A DNA stretch of 13,554 bases, taken from positions 1 to 13,554 of the forward strand of contig JAEWNU010000009.1 in NCBI GenBank assembly GCA_023456995.1. The letters are read 5' to 3'. Of the stretch, positions 1-5,724 are shown one piece after another. Under the pieces are notes generated by a model that saw only the letters and a list, made by a program, of their open reading frames with translations, searched no databases and was not told the DNA's origin. The stretch comes from Bacillota bacterium. Its GTDB lineage: Bacteria; Bacillota; Clostridia; Oscillospirales; Ruminococcaceae. How positions within the stretch are numbered: the stretch's first letter is position 1; each line of letters starts with the position of its first letter. The translations under genes were made by a program, and so were the position numbers.

Positions 1-2
1 TT

Positions 3-536
3 TCTGCTGAAGAAGAAATTCAGGGGCTTGACCTACCCGAACATGGTCTGGTCAGTAGCTATGCCGACTTTATGATTACCGTCCCCACGCTGGATTTTGG
101 CGGAGCTGCTTTCCAGACGCCCGCTGTGGTAGTTCCGCCTGAGGTTGCTGTAACGGTTAAAAATACCGCGCATCCTAACGCTAAAATGACCAAGGTGACC
201 ATCGTTACCAGCCAAAACAAGTTTGGCGGTTTACAGAAAGCGCTTGATGGCATCGGTATCACCGGCATTACTGTGACAAATGTACTTGGCTACGGCATGC
301 AGAAGGGCTATCCGCAGCTTTACAGAGGTGTTCCTGTTGAAGCGAAGCTGCTGCCTAAGATTCAAATCGATATTGTTATCAGCAAAATCCCCACAGAAGT
401 GCTTGTGAATACTGTCAAGAAAGCGCTCTACACCGGCAATGTGGGGGACGGCAAAATCTTTATCTACGATGTAGAAAACGTAATCAAGGTCAGAACTGGC
501 GAGGAGGGCTACGATGCACTTCAGGATGAGGAATAA
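3..536 (+). CDS. Ammonium transporter (Amt) C-terminus fused to a P-II signalling domain (5'-partial)
   Basis: The reading frame is open from the first full codon at position 3, so the gene starts upstream of the window. The first 22 or so visible residues (GLDLPEHG...YADF) match the conserved cytoplasmic C-terminal tail of AmtB/Amt ammonium channels. A linker of about 40 residues follows, then a complete P-II (GlnB/GlnK) domain from the Met codon at 186. In GlnB numbering this domain has Q39, R47, K58, the GDGK motif with K90, and K101/R103 before TGEE, which are the ATP, 2-oxoglutarate and T-loop positions. Free GlnK blocks AmtB by inserting R47 of its T-loop into the channel exit, so a fused domain could gate its own channel. 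That is inference. T-loop residue 51 is Val, so the usual uridylylation tyrosine is absent. An ATG at 72 could be read as the start of a soluble P-II protein, but it has no good ribosome binding site and lies inside the Amt-like frame. Confidence 0.85.
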   Translation, partial: SAEEEIQGLDLPEHGLVSSYADFMITVPTLDFGGAAFQTPAVVVPPEVAVTVKNTAHPNAKMTKVTIVTSQNKFGGLQKALDGIGITGITVTNVLGYGMQKGYPQLYRGVPVEAKLLPKIQIDIVISKIPTEVLVNTVKKALYTGNVGDGKIFIYDVENVIKVRTGEEGYDALQDEE

Positions 537-544
537 TGGCCTAA

Positions 545-678
545 CAGAAGCGACTTTTAGTTAGCTATTACCTCATAGGCATTGGCATAATTCCTTTATA
601 TGTATGAGTTCCTTAGTGGGAATGGCCTGGACATTTTATGCTAAAGGCAGAATTGCATTTGCTTACGCATTTTTATGA
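545..678 (+). pseudogene. Possible decayed small membrane-protein ORF
   Basis: Just after the Amt-P-II stop, one frame (545-604) reads a hydrophobic segment, LLVSYYLIGIGIIPLYV, and then hits TGA at 605. An ATG at 604 in another frame continues with 24 mostly hydrophobic and aromatic residues to TGA at 676-678. An upstream ATG at 536 is followed by a stop after one codon. Together this could be the remnant of a short membrane protein with one nonsense and one frameshift lesion. It could equally be chance in AT-rich spacer DNA. I recognise no family and see no ribosome binding site, so this is a weak call. Confidence 0.15.
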
Positions 679-698
679 GAGTATACACAGTTAAATAC

Positions 699-731
699 TT
701 AAAGCCAGCACCGAATCGGTGCTGGCTTTAA
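699..731. terminator. Bidirectional hairpin terminator between convergent genes
   Basis: A perfect 15-bp inverted repeat (699-713 with 717-731) has the 3-nt loop AAT. The GC-rich core AGCCAGCACCG/CGGTGCTGGCT is flanked by A/T tracts on both sides. It lies between the converging Amt-P-II gene (plus) and iscU (minus) and can serve both. The T-tracts are short, TTTAA on either strand, so termination efficiency is uncertain. The placement and perfect symmetry make the role likely. Confidence 0.75.
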
Positions 732-802
732 AATCGAGAATACGAACATGGGCGTTAACTAACGAATAAAAAGAGAAGAATGATTCACTGTTGGTTTGCT
801 TA

Positions 803-1252
803 TCACTTGTTTTCACAGGTGTCGCAGTTTTCGCAGTGGTGGGGATCCTCCATAATTTTGCCCACGATTGGCTCGGGGTCGACTCCCTGCCTGCGATAAT
901 AATCCGCAAGTGCGGCGCGCACTGCCTGCTCGGCAAGCACCGAACAATGAACTTTGACAGGGGGCAGGCCGTCGAGCGCCGTGATGACTGCCTTGTTTGA
1001 GAGTTGTAACGCCTCATCAACTGTTTTGCCCTTGATGAGCTCAGTGGCCATTGAGCTGGTGGCGATAGCTGCACCACAACCAAAAGTCTTGAATCTAACG
1101 TCCTTGATTATACCCTCGTCAATCTTCAGGTACATTTTCATAATATCGCCGCATACGGCGTTGCCAACCTCGCCGACGCCATTGGCGTCAGACAGCTCAC
1201 CTACGTTGCGAGGATTGGAAAAATGGTCTAATACCTTTTCGGAATACATCAT
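803..1252 (-). CDS. iscU: Fe-S cluster assembly scaffold IscU/NifU
   Basis: This protein of about 149 residues is the scaffold on which [2Fe-2S]/[4Fe-4S] clusters are built from sulfur delivered by the cysteine desulfurase encoded just upstream. The start MMYSEKVLDHFSNPRNVG is typical of the family. The three scaffold cysteines are present in NAVCGD, FGCGAA and VHCSVLA, together with the Asp after the first Cys. The C-terminus adds a CENCDTC motif (three Cys at CxxCxxC spacing) beyond the usual IscU core. The gene follows iscS after a 30-nt gap, so the two are probably co-transcribed. I chose the ATG at 1252 because the AAGGA (1265-1269) is too close to the GTG at 1261 and better, though slightly far, for 1252. 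The GTG at 1261 and the ATG at 1249 remain possible. Confidence 0.93.
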   Translation of the reverse strand: MMYSEKVLDHFSNPRNVGELSDANGVGEVGNAVCGDIMKMYLKIDEGIIKDVRFKTFGCGAAIATSSMATELIKGKTVDEALQLSNKAVITALDGLPPVKVHCSVLAEQAVRAALADYYRRQGVDPEPIVGKIMEDPHHCENCDTCENK

Positions 1253-1282
1253 ATCTATCACACATCCTTATTTAATGAAACA

Positions 1283-2470
1283 TTACTTTTCTTCAGCCAT
1301 CAGCTTTTCCCACACCGGAGACATTGCACGAAGACGGGAAAGAATAGGCGGTAGCTCAGACAGAATATAGTCGACATCCTCCATAGTGTTTTCGTCGCTG
1401 AGAGAAAGTCGCAAAGAGCCGTGTGCAATTTCGTGCGGTAGGCCGATAGCCAGCAACACATGGCTAGGATCAAGCGAGCCGGAGGTGCAGGCGGAGCCGG
1501 AAGAGGCACAGATTCCCTTCATATCAAGCATCAGCAGCATCGATTCACCCTCGATGCCCTCGAAAGAGATATTCAGGCTGCCAGGCAGACGATGTTCGCG
1601 GCTTCCGTTTAGGCGGCAGCGGGGGATTTCCTTTAAAATGCCGTCGATCAAGCGGTCGCGCATTTCCTGTTTGCGGGCATTGCGCGCTTCCATATCGGTC
1701 GTGGCAATCTCGATGGCGGCACCAAGTGCCACAATGGAGGCGAGGTTTTCGGTACCGGCGCGACGGCTGCGCTCCTGAGCACCACCGTCCATAAAGGTAT
1801 CAATGACGATGCCACTTCTGACATACAACACACCGACGCCTTTGGGCGCGTGAATCTTATGCCCAGACAGCGAGAGCATGTCAATGTTCTGCGCCACAAC
1901 GTCGATCGGCACATTGCCAACCGCTTGCACTGCGTCGGTATGGAATGGAACCTTACCTGCACGACAAACAGCACCGATTTCGGCGATGGGCAGCACGGTG
2001 GCAATTTCGTTGTTGGCATACATAATGCTTACGAGCGCAGTATCGGGCCGGATGGCGGACTTAACCTGCTCGGCAGAAATCAAGCCCTCGCTGTCAACCG
2101 GCAGATATGTCACTTCGAAGCCCTGCTTTTCAAGCGCCTGAAAAGAATGCAGCACGGCGTGATGCTCAAAGTTAGTGGTGATGAGATGCTTTTTGCCTTT
2201 TTTTGCGCCAACGGTGGCGGCACCTTTTATTGCCCAGTTATCAGACTCAGTGCCGCAAGAGGTGAAAAAGATTTCATTGACCTTAGCGTTTAAAGCCTTG
2301 GCAACCTTTTCACGGGCGGCGTCAAGCCCGGACTTGGCCTCGCGACCCTTGGAATAAACACTCGAAGGGTTGCCGTAATGCTCGGTTAAATAGGGTAACA
2401 TAGCGTCCAACACAGGTTTGGACACTGCGGTTGTAGCGGAATTATCCGCATAAACAAAACGTTTCTCCAT
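1283..2470 (-). CDS. iscS: Cysteine desulfurase IscS/NifS
   Basis: This 395-residue, PLP-dependent enzyme of aminotransferase fold class V converts L-cysteine to alanine and an enzyme-bound persulfide, which is passed to IscU and to tRNA thiolation enzymes. The N-terminal [10 protein letters not shown] and HYGNPSS motifs are typical. H104 sits over the cofactor in FEHHAV, K205 in [11 protein letters not shown] is the Schiff-base lysine, and C328 in [17 protein letters not shown] is the persulfide-carrying cysteine. Length and motifs match the IscS-type (group I) desulfurases. The ATG is preceded by GGAGGA (plus-strand TCCTCC at 2477-2482) at a spacing of 6. The gene is first in a minus-strand pair with iscU. 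No iscR, hscA, hscB or fdx gene is adjacent, which fits the minimal nifS-nifU arrangement common in Clostridia. Confidence 0.97.
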   Translation of the reverse strand: MEKRFVYADNSATTAVSKPVLDAMLPYLTEHYGNPSSVYSKGREAKSGLDAAREKVAKALNAKVNEIFFTSCGTESDNWAIKGAATVGAKKGKKHLITTNFEHHAVLHSFQALEKQGFEVTYLPVDSEGLISAEQVKSAIRPDTALVSIMYANNEIATVLPIAEIGAVCRAGKVPFHTDAVQAVGNVPIDVVAQNIDMLSLSGHKIHAPKGVGVLYVRSGIVIDTFMDGGAQERSRRAGTENLASIVALGAAIEIATTDMEARNARKQEMRDRLIDGILKEIPRCRLNGSREHRLPGSLNISFEGIEGESMLLMLDMKGICASSGSACTSGSLDPSHVLLAIGLPHEIAHGSLRLSLSDENTMEDVDYILSELPPILSRLRAMSPVWEKLMAEEK

Positions 2471-2614
2471 GATAAATCCTCCAAAAGCAAAATTGCTATC
2501 ATAACTGCCGTTCTGCTTAACCAGGGGGCAAAGTAGATGCGGCGTCTAAAAAATAACGACGTTAAACATAAGGATGCCTAAAATTTGAGAAGCTATACTT
2601 TTTTGGTCGACTTT

Positions 2615-2655
2615 ATTGTATACCTAAATTGTATGAAATGCAATAGCTTTGTCTA
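2615..2655 (-). promoter_or_regulatory. Candidate promoter(s) for iscS-iscU, with direct repeats
   Basis: Read on the minus strand, two overlapping sigma-A-like promoters are visible. One is TAGACA (2650-2655), a 16-nt spacer, then TACAAT (2628-2633). The other is TTGCAT (2638-2643), a 17-nt spacer, then TACAAT (2615-2620). The two -10 boxes lie in direct repeats of ATACAAT spaced 13 bp apart. The predicted transcript has a leader of about 140-150 nt before iscS. The rest of the 2471-2661 gap holds only the iscS ribosome binding site and a small inverted repeat, TAACGACGTTA, at 2554-2564. I see no terminator after rnhA, so read-through from rnhA into iscS is possible. Confidence 0.45.
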
Positions 2656-2661
2656 ACATTT

Positions 2662-3108
2662 TTAAAACTTTTTACTTTCGGCTACCGCAAGCCGATCGCA
2701 ACGCTCGTTTTCAGGGTGTTCGTTATGCCCTTTTATCCAAACGAAGCGTACATTGTGCCGCTCCAAAAGTTCAAGCAGCTGCTGCCAGAGATCGACGTTT
2801 AATGCAGGTTTTTTGTCGGCCTTGACCCAGCCGCGTGCCCGCCAGCCACGTGCCCAGCCTTTTTCAACCGCATCAATAACATATTTTGAGTCGCTGTAAA
2901 TGGTAACATCACAGGACTCTTTGAGCGCTGTGAGCGCCTGTATTACGGCTGTGAGTTCCATGCGGTTATTAGTTGTTTCTCGTTCACCGCCCGAAAGCTC
3001 TCGCTCGACGGTGCCGTAGCGCAAAATAGCCCCCCAACCACCCGGACCAGGGTTGCCGGAACATGCGCCGTCAGTAAAAATTGAAACCTTCTTTTGCGGT
3101 ATCGACAT
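2662..3108 (-). CDS. rnhA: Ribonuclease HI
   Basis: This 148-residue enzyme cleaves the RNA strand of RNA-DNA hybrids such as R-loops and primer remnants. All catalytic acidic residues are visible: D13 ([11 protein letters not shown]), E51 (NNRMELTA), D73 (IYSDSKY) and D138 (ERCDRLA). The flexible-loop histidine is H128 in GHNEHPENE. The basic handle region [11 protein letters not shown], as in E. coli RNase HI, is present. The start at 3108 is set by GGAGGG (plus-strand 3113-3118) 4 nt upstream. The frame stays open to 3183 with another ATG, but that longer version would run through the predicted promoter and lacks a ribosome binding site. The gene is divergent from the RNase J gene. Confidence 0.96.
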   Translation of the reverse strand: MSIPQKKVSIFTDGACSGNPGPGGWGAILRYGTVERELSGGERETTNNRMELTAVIQALTALKESCDVTIYSDSKYVIDAVEKGWARGWRARGWVKADKKPALNVDLWQQLLELLERHNVRFVWIKGHNEHPENERCDRLAVAESKKF

Positions 3109-3154
3109 AAAGCCCTCCAGAAATTGTGCTATTTTTAAATAAAGTTTTGCATCT

Positions 3155-3183
3155 ATTATATTACACCTATACTCCGTACACAA
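3155..3183 (-). promoter_or_regulatory. Sigma-A promoter for rnhA
   Basis: On the minus strand, TTGTGT (3178-3183), a 17-nt spacer and a perfect TATAAT (3155-3160) place the start of transcription near 3148. This gives a leader of about 40 nt before the rnhA ATG. The -10 box is perfect; the -35 box matches only its TTG half. Confidence 0.65.
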
Positions 3184-3192
3184 TAGTAATGT

Positions 3193-3208
3193 GCCGCTTA
3201 AAAGCGGC
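3193..3208. promoter_or_regulatory. Inverted repeat between the divergent rnhA and rnj promoters (candidate operator)
   Basis: GCCGCTT, two bases (AA), then AAGCGGC form a 7-bp-arm inverted repeat. It fills most of the 28-bp space between the two -35 boxes (3178-3183 and 3212-3217). The G/C-rich arms contrast with the AT-rich flanks. A protein bound here could affect both promoters. A terminator role is unlikely because no T-tract follows on either strand. Confidence 0.4.
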
Positions 3209-3211
3209 TGC

Positions 3212-3240
3212 TTGACAAATTTGGGGGCAACACATATAAT
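3212..3240 (+). promoter_or_regulatory. Perfect consensus sigma-A promoter for the RNase J gene
   Basis: TTGACA (3212-3217), a 17-nt spacer and TATAAT (3235-3240) match the housekeeping consensus at all 12 positions. Transcription should start near 3247, giving a leader of about 138 nt before the RNase J start codon. Confidence 0.88.
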
Positions 3241-3246
3241 AATTAA

Positions 3247-3384
3247 ATTGTAGAACTATATCGTTTATATATATTGGCGGCCCAAGCCGTTTTTATGTTT
3301 AGATTTGTTTTTTTTCGTCGTTGACCGGAAATGGCGGCGAAACTTACATAATAATTTATGAAAATAGAATATGGAGGATTATTT
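3247..3384 (+). other. Long 5' leader of the RNase J mRNA with hairpin potential
   Basis: This is the predicted untranslated leader. It contains a short hairpin, CGGC-CCAA-GCCG (3278-3289), extendable by two G-U pairs and followed by five Ts (3290-3294), which resembles a weak attenuator. Next come an eight-T run (3308-3315) and a second, wobble-rich stem of 8 bp (3315-3322 with 3333-3340). The ribosome binding site GGAGGA lies at 3373-3378. It matches no riboswitch class I recognise. Its length and structure would allow control of RNase J expression, but that is inference. Confidence 0.4.
3373..3378 (+). promoter_or_regulatory. Ribosome binding site that fixes the RNase J start
   Basis: GGAGGA sits 6 nt before GTG at 3385. 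The in-frame ATG at 3358 has no such site, and the GGAGGA would lie inside its coding sequence. The GTG is therefore preferred as the start. Confidence 0.8.
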
Positions 3385-5580
3385 GTGCCAGAAACAAAAG
3401 ATAAAACGTCCGCTGAGGGAAAAAACACTTTCTCCCGGCGCTCAAGATTTGCGCCTAAAAACCGTCAGCAAGTTTCTGAAAACGTTGTTATGACTGAGAC
3501 CGGATTATACGGTAAGGTGGATTTAGACGCACAGGTAGCTGCCGCGCCTAAGCAGACGCAGGAGCAGCCCCAAAGAAAGCAAGCCGAAGGGGCACACAGA
3601 CCCAGAAAGCCGCTTTCTAAAAAAGAAGTGCTTGAACAAAAGACGGATAACCGCGTTGAACAGCCCGGCGTGCAAACTCAGACTCAGCAGCAACAAAAAC
3701 CTGCCGTGCAAACTCAAGCTCAGCCGCAGCAAAAACCTGCTGTGCAAACTCAGGCTCAGCCGCAGCAAAAACCTGCTGGACACCATCGCGGCAGACCGAA
3801 GAAACCGGCTGCTGCGCAGACAAATGAAGGCGCACCACTTGCTGCTATACCGACAGAGGGCAAGAAGGTTAAAAACCGCCGTGGCCCAAAGAAGGATGCG
3901 CCGGATAAAGCCCCAGTGCGTATTATTCCGCTTGGTGGCTTAGGCGAAATTGGCAAGAACATGACGGCGATCGAGTACAAAAATGATATGATCATTATCG
4001 ACTGCGGTTTGGCCTTTCCAGACGACGATATGCCCGGCATTGATCTTGTCATTCCGGATTTTTCATATGTGGTCAAAAATAAGGAAAAGGTGCGTGGCGT
4101 CTTTTTAACGCACGGTCATGAGGACCATATCGGCGCCCTGAGCTATCTATTAAAAGAGATTAACGTGCCCGTTTATTCAGCTCGGCTGACCATCGGATTG
4201 GTGGAAGGCAAGCTCAAGGAGGCTGGCATCCTAAACAGCGCTAAGCTCAACGTTCAAAAGGCTGGAGATGTTGTCAAGATGGGCGCCATTTCGGTGGAGT
4301 TCATTGCGGTCAACCACTCCATTCCGGATGCTTGCGGTTTCGCAGTCTTTACGCCTGTCGGCACCCTTGTGCATACCGGCGACTTTAAAATCGATTACAC
4401 GCCGGTTGATGGACAGATGATTGACCTTGCGCGCTTCGGCGAACTGGGTCGGCACGGTGTACTTGCGCTGATGTCTGACTCAACCAACGCAGAGCGCCCC
4501 GGTATGACGCCGAGTGAGCGTCGTGTGGGCGAATCGTTTGAGATGTTGTTTAAAAAGGCGGGAGATCGCCGAATTATTGTCGCTTCGTTCTCTTCTAATG
4601 TGCATCGCATACAGCAGGTCATTGACACCGCTGTGCGCCACGGCCGCAAGGTCGTTGTTTCCGGGCGCAGCATGGAGAATGTAACGTCAAAGGCAATGGA
4701 ACTTGGCTATCTTAAAGCTCCCAAGGATACCGTCATCGATTTGGATCATATGCGGGGAATCCCCGACGAAAAGATCGTCATTATGACCACCGGCAGCCAA
4801 GGCGAGCCGATGAGTGCGCTCACCCGAATGGCACGCGGCGACCACCGGAAGATCAGCGTCACCGGGCATGATTTTATCATTATTTCTGCCACGCCAATTC
4901 CTGGAAACGAAAAACTGGTCGGTAAGGTCATCAACGACCTTATGGTGCTTGGTGCTGAAGTAATTTACGAAAGCACCATGGGTATCCATGTATCGGGTCA
5001 CGCCTGCCGTGAAGAAATTCGAACCATTTTAGGGCTAACCAAGCCAAAGTTTTTTATACCGGTTCATGGTGAGTACAAGCATCTGGTCAAAAACCGCGAG
5101 CTAGCCATTGAGATGGGCGTAGACCCAGATCACATCGTTGTAAGCGAAACCGGCCGCGTTATCGAGTTGACCGGGGATTCTGTCAAGGCAGTGACGACGG
5201 TGCAGTCTGGCGCTGTCATGGTAGACGGAAGCGGCATTGGTGACGTGGGTAGCATCGTCCTGCGAGACCGTAGACTCTTGGCTGAAGAAGGGTTGATCAT
5301 TGCTGTTGCAGCGATAGATGCCAAGACTGGCGCCGTCATTTCTGGGCCGGATATCGTTTCGCGCGGGTTCGTGTATGTTCGCGAATCCGAAGAACTGCTG
5401 ACCGGTGCCAAACAGGTTTGTAAGCAGGCTCTTAGTACGACGGCCGCCAACGCACAGGGTGGCAGAGAATGGTCCAACCTTAAACAGGCAGTTCGAGACC
5501 AGCTTGGTGGGTTCCTCTATAACAAGACCAAACGCAGACCTATGATTTTACCCATTATACAGGAAATACAGGTGCCGTAG
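3385..5580 (+). CDS. rnj: Ribonuclease J with long disordered N-terminal extension
   Basis: This 731-residue protein is a beta-CASP metallo-beta-lactamase nuclease that acts as 5'-3' exonuclease and endonuclease in mRNA decay and rRNA maturation. The catalytic core begins near residue 178 (VRIIPLGGLGEIGKN). It carries the Zn motif HGHEDH at 243-248, the TGDFKID motif, DSTNAERPG, the beta-CASP segment FSSNVHRIQQ, GHDFIIISATPIPGNE, the phosphate-binding HVSGHA and FFIPVHGEYKHL. A C-terminal domain ends in RPMILPII. RNase J is usually about 555 residues, so some 175 N-terminal residues are extra. These are rich in Q, P, K and A, contain three copies of a 12-residue repeat, and end in a basic stretch (HHRGRPKKP, KKVKNRRGPKK) suited to binding RNA. 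Such extensions occur in some clostridial RNase J proteins, but this repeat is new to me. The gene is monocistronic, between its own promoter and terminator. Confidence 0.95.
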   Translation: MPETKDKTSAEGKNTFSRRSRFAPKNRQQVSENVVMTETGLYGKVDLDAQVAAAPKQTQEQPQRKQAEGAHRPRKPLSKKEVLEQKTDNRVEQPGVQTQTQQQQKPAVQTQAQPQQKPAVQTQAQPQQKPAGHHRGRPKKPAAAQTNEGAPLAAIPTEGKKVKNRRGPKKDAPDKAPVRIIPLGGLGEIGKNMTAIEYKNDMIIIDCGLAFPDDDMPGIDLVIPDFSYVVKNKEKVRGVFLTHGHEDHIGALSYLLKEINVPVYSARLTIGLVEGKLKEAGILNSAKLNVQKAGDVVKMGAISVEFIAVNHSIPDACGFAVFTPVGTLVHTGDFKIDYTPVDGQMIDLARFGELGRHGVLALMSDSTNAERPGMTPSERRVGESFEMLFKKAGDRRIIVASFSSNVHRIQQVIDTAVRHGRKVVVSGRSMENVTSKAMELGYLKAPKDTVIDLDHMRGIPDEKIVIMTTGSQGEPMSALTRMARGDHRKISVTGHDFIIISATPIPGNEKLVGKVINDLMVLGAEVIYESTMGIHVSGHACREEIRTILGLTKPKFFIPVHGEYKHLVKNRELAIEMGVDPDHIVVSETGRVIELTGDSVKAVTTVQSGAVMVDGSGIGDVGSIVLRDRRLLAEEGLIIAVAAIDAKTGAVISGPDIVSRGFVYVRESEELLTGAKQVCKQALSTTAANAQGGREWSNLKQAVRDQLGGFLYNKTKRRPMILPIIQEIQVP
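3670..3777 (+). repeat. Three 36-bp tandem repeats inside the RNase J gene
   Basis: Three head-to-tail units (3670-3705, 3706-3741, 3742-3777) encode VQTQTQQQQKPA, VQTQAQPQQKPA and VQTQAQPQQKPA. Units 2 and 3 differ at only one silent base (CAA-GCT versus CAG-GCT). Unit 1 has diverged more. The unit length is a multiple of 3, so copy number can change without breaking the frame. The near-identity of units 2 and 3 points to a recent duplication. Confidence 0.95.
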
Positions 5581-5597
5581 TCTGGCATTGCCCATAT

Positions 5598-5642
5598 TCG
5601 GTCTGCCGAAAAGTTGTTTTTTGGCAGACCGATTTTGTTTTT
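5598..5642 (+). terminator. Rho-independent terminator of the RNase J gene
   Basis: TCGGTCTGCC (5598-5607) pairs with GGCAGACCGA (5623-5632). The stem extends through GAAAA/TTTTT to 15 bp with a 5-nt loop (5613-5617). TTTTGTTTTT follows immediately. It lies 17 nt after the rnj stop codon. Confidence 0.92.
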
Positions 5643-5669
5643 GCCATTTAAGAACAAAAGTGTTATAAT
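5641..5669 (+). promoter_or_regulatory. Sigma-A promoter for the gdpP gene run
   Basis: TTGCCA (5641-5646), a 17-nt spacer and TATAAT (5664-5669) match 11 of 12 consensus positions closely enough for a strong promoter. The -35 box begins in the last bases of the rnj terminator T-tail, so terminator and promoter are packed end to end. The predicted leader before gdpP is about 50 nt. Confidence 0.8.
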
Positions 5670-5724
5670 TAATCAGCACGTCGCCTGTTAACTACGTTTA
5701 GATTTTTTGACATAGGAGAATGTG

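Noticed and set aside
72..536. A free-standing P-II protein starting at ATG 72
   Set aside because: The frame is open to the window edge and the upstream residues match the Amt C-terminal tail. There is no ribosome binding site before 72.
954..1370. Plus-strand ORF of 138 codons across iscU and iscS
   Set aside because: It is antisense to two well-conserved genes and shows no recognisable domain.
3109..3183. N-terminal extension of RNase HI to ATG 3183
   Set aside because: It would cover the rnhA promoter and leader, and the internal ATG at 3108 has a strong ribosome binding site.
3243..3428. Minus-strand ORF of 61 codons in the RNase J leader
   Set aside because: It overlaps the leader and start of rnj, has no ribosome binding site, and its translation resembles no known protein.
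3670..3777. CRISPR-like repeat array
   Set aside because: The units are directly adjacent with no spacers and encode an in-frame peptide repeat.
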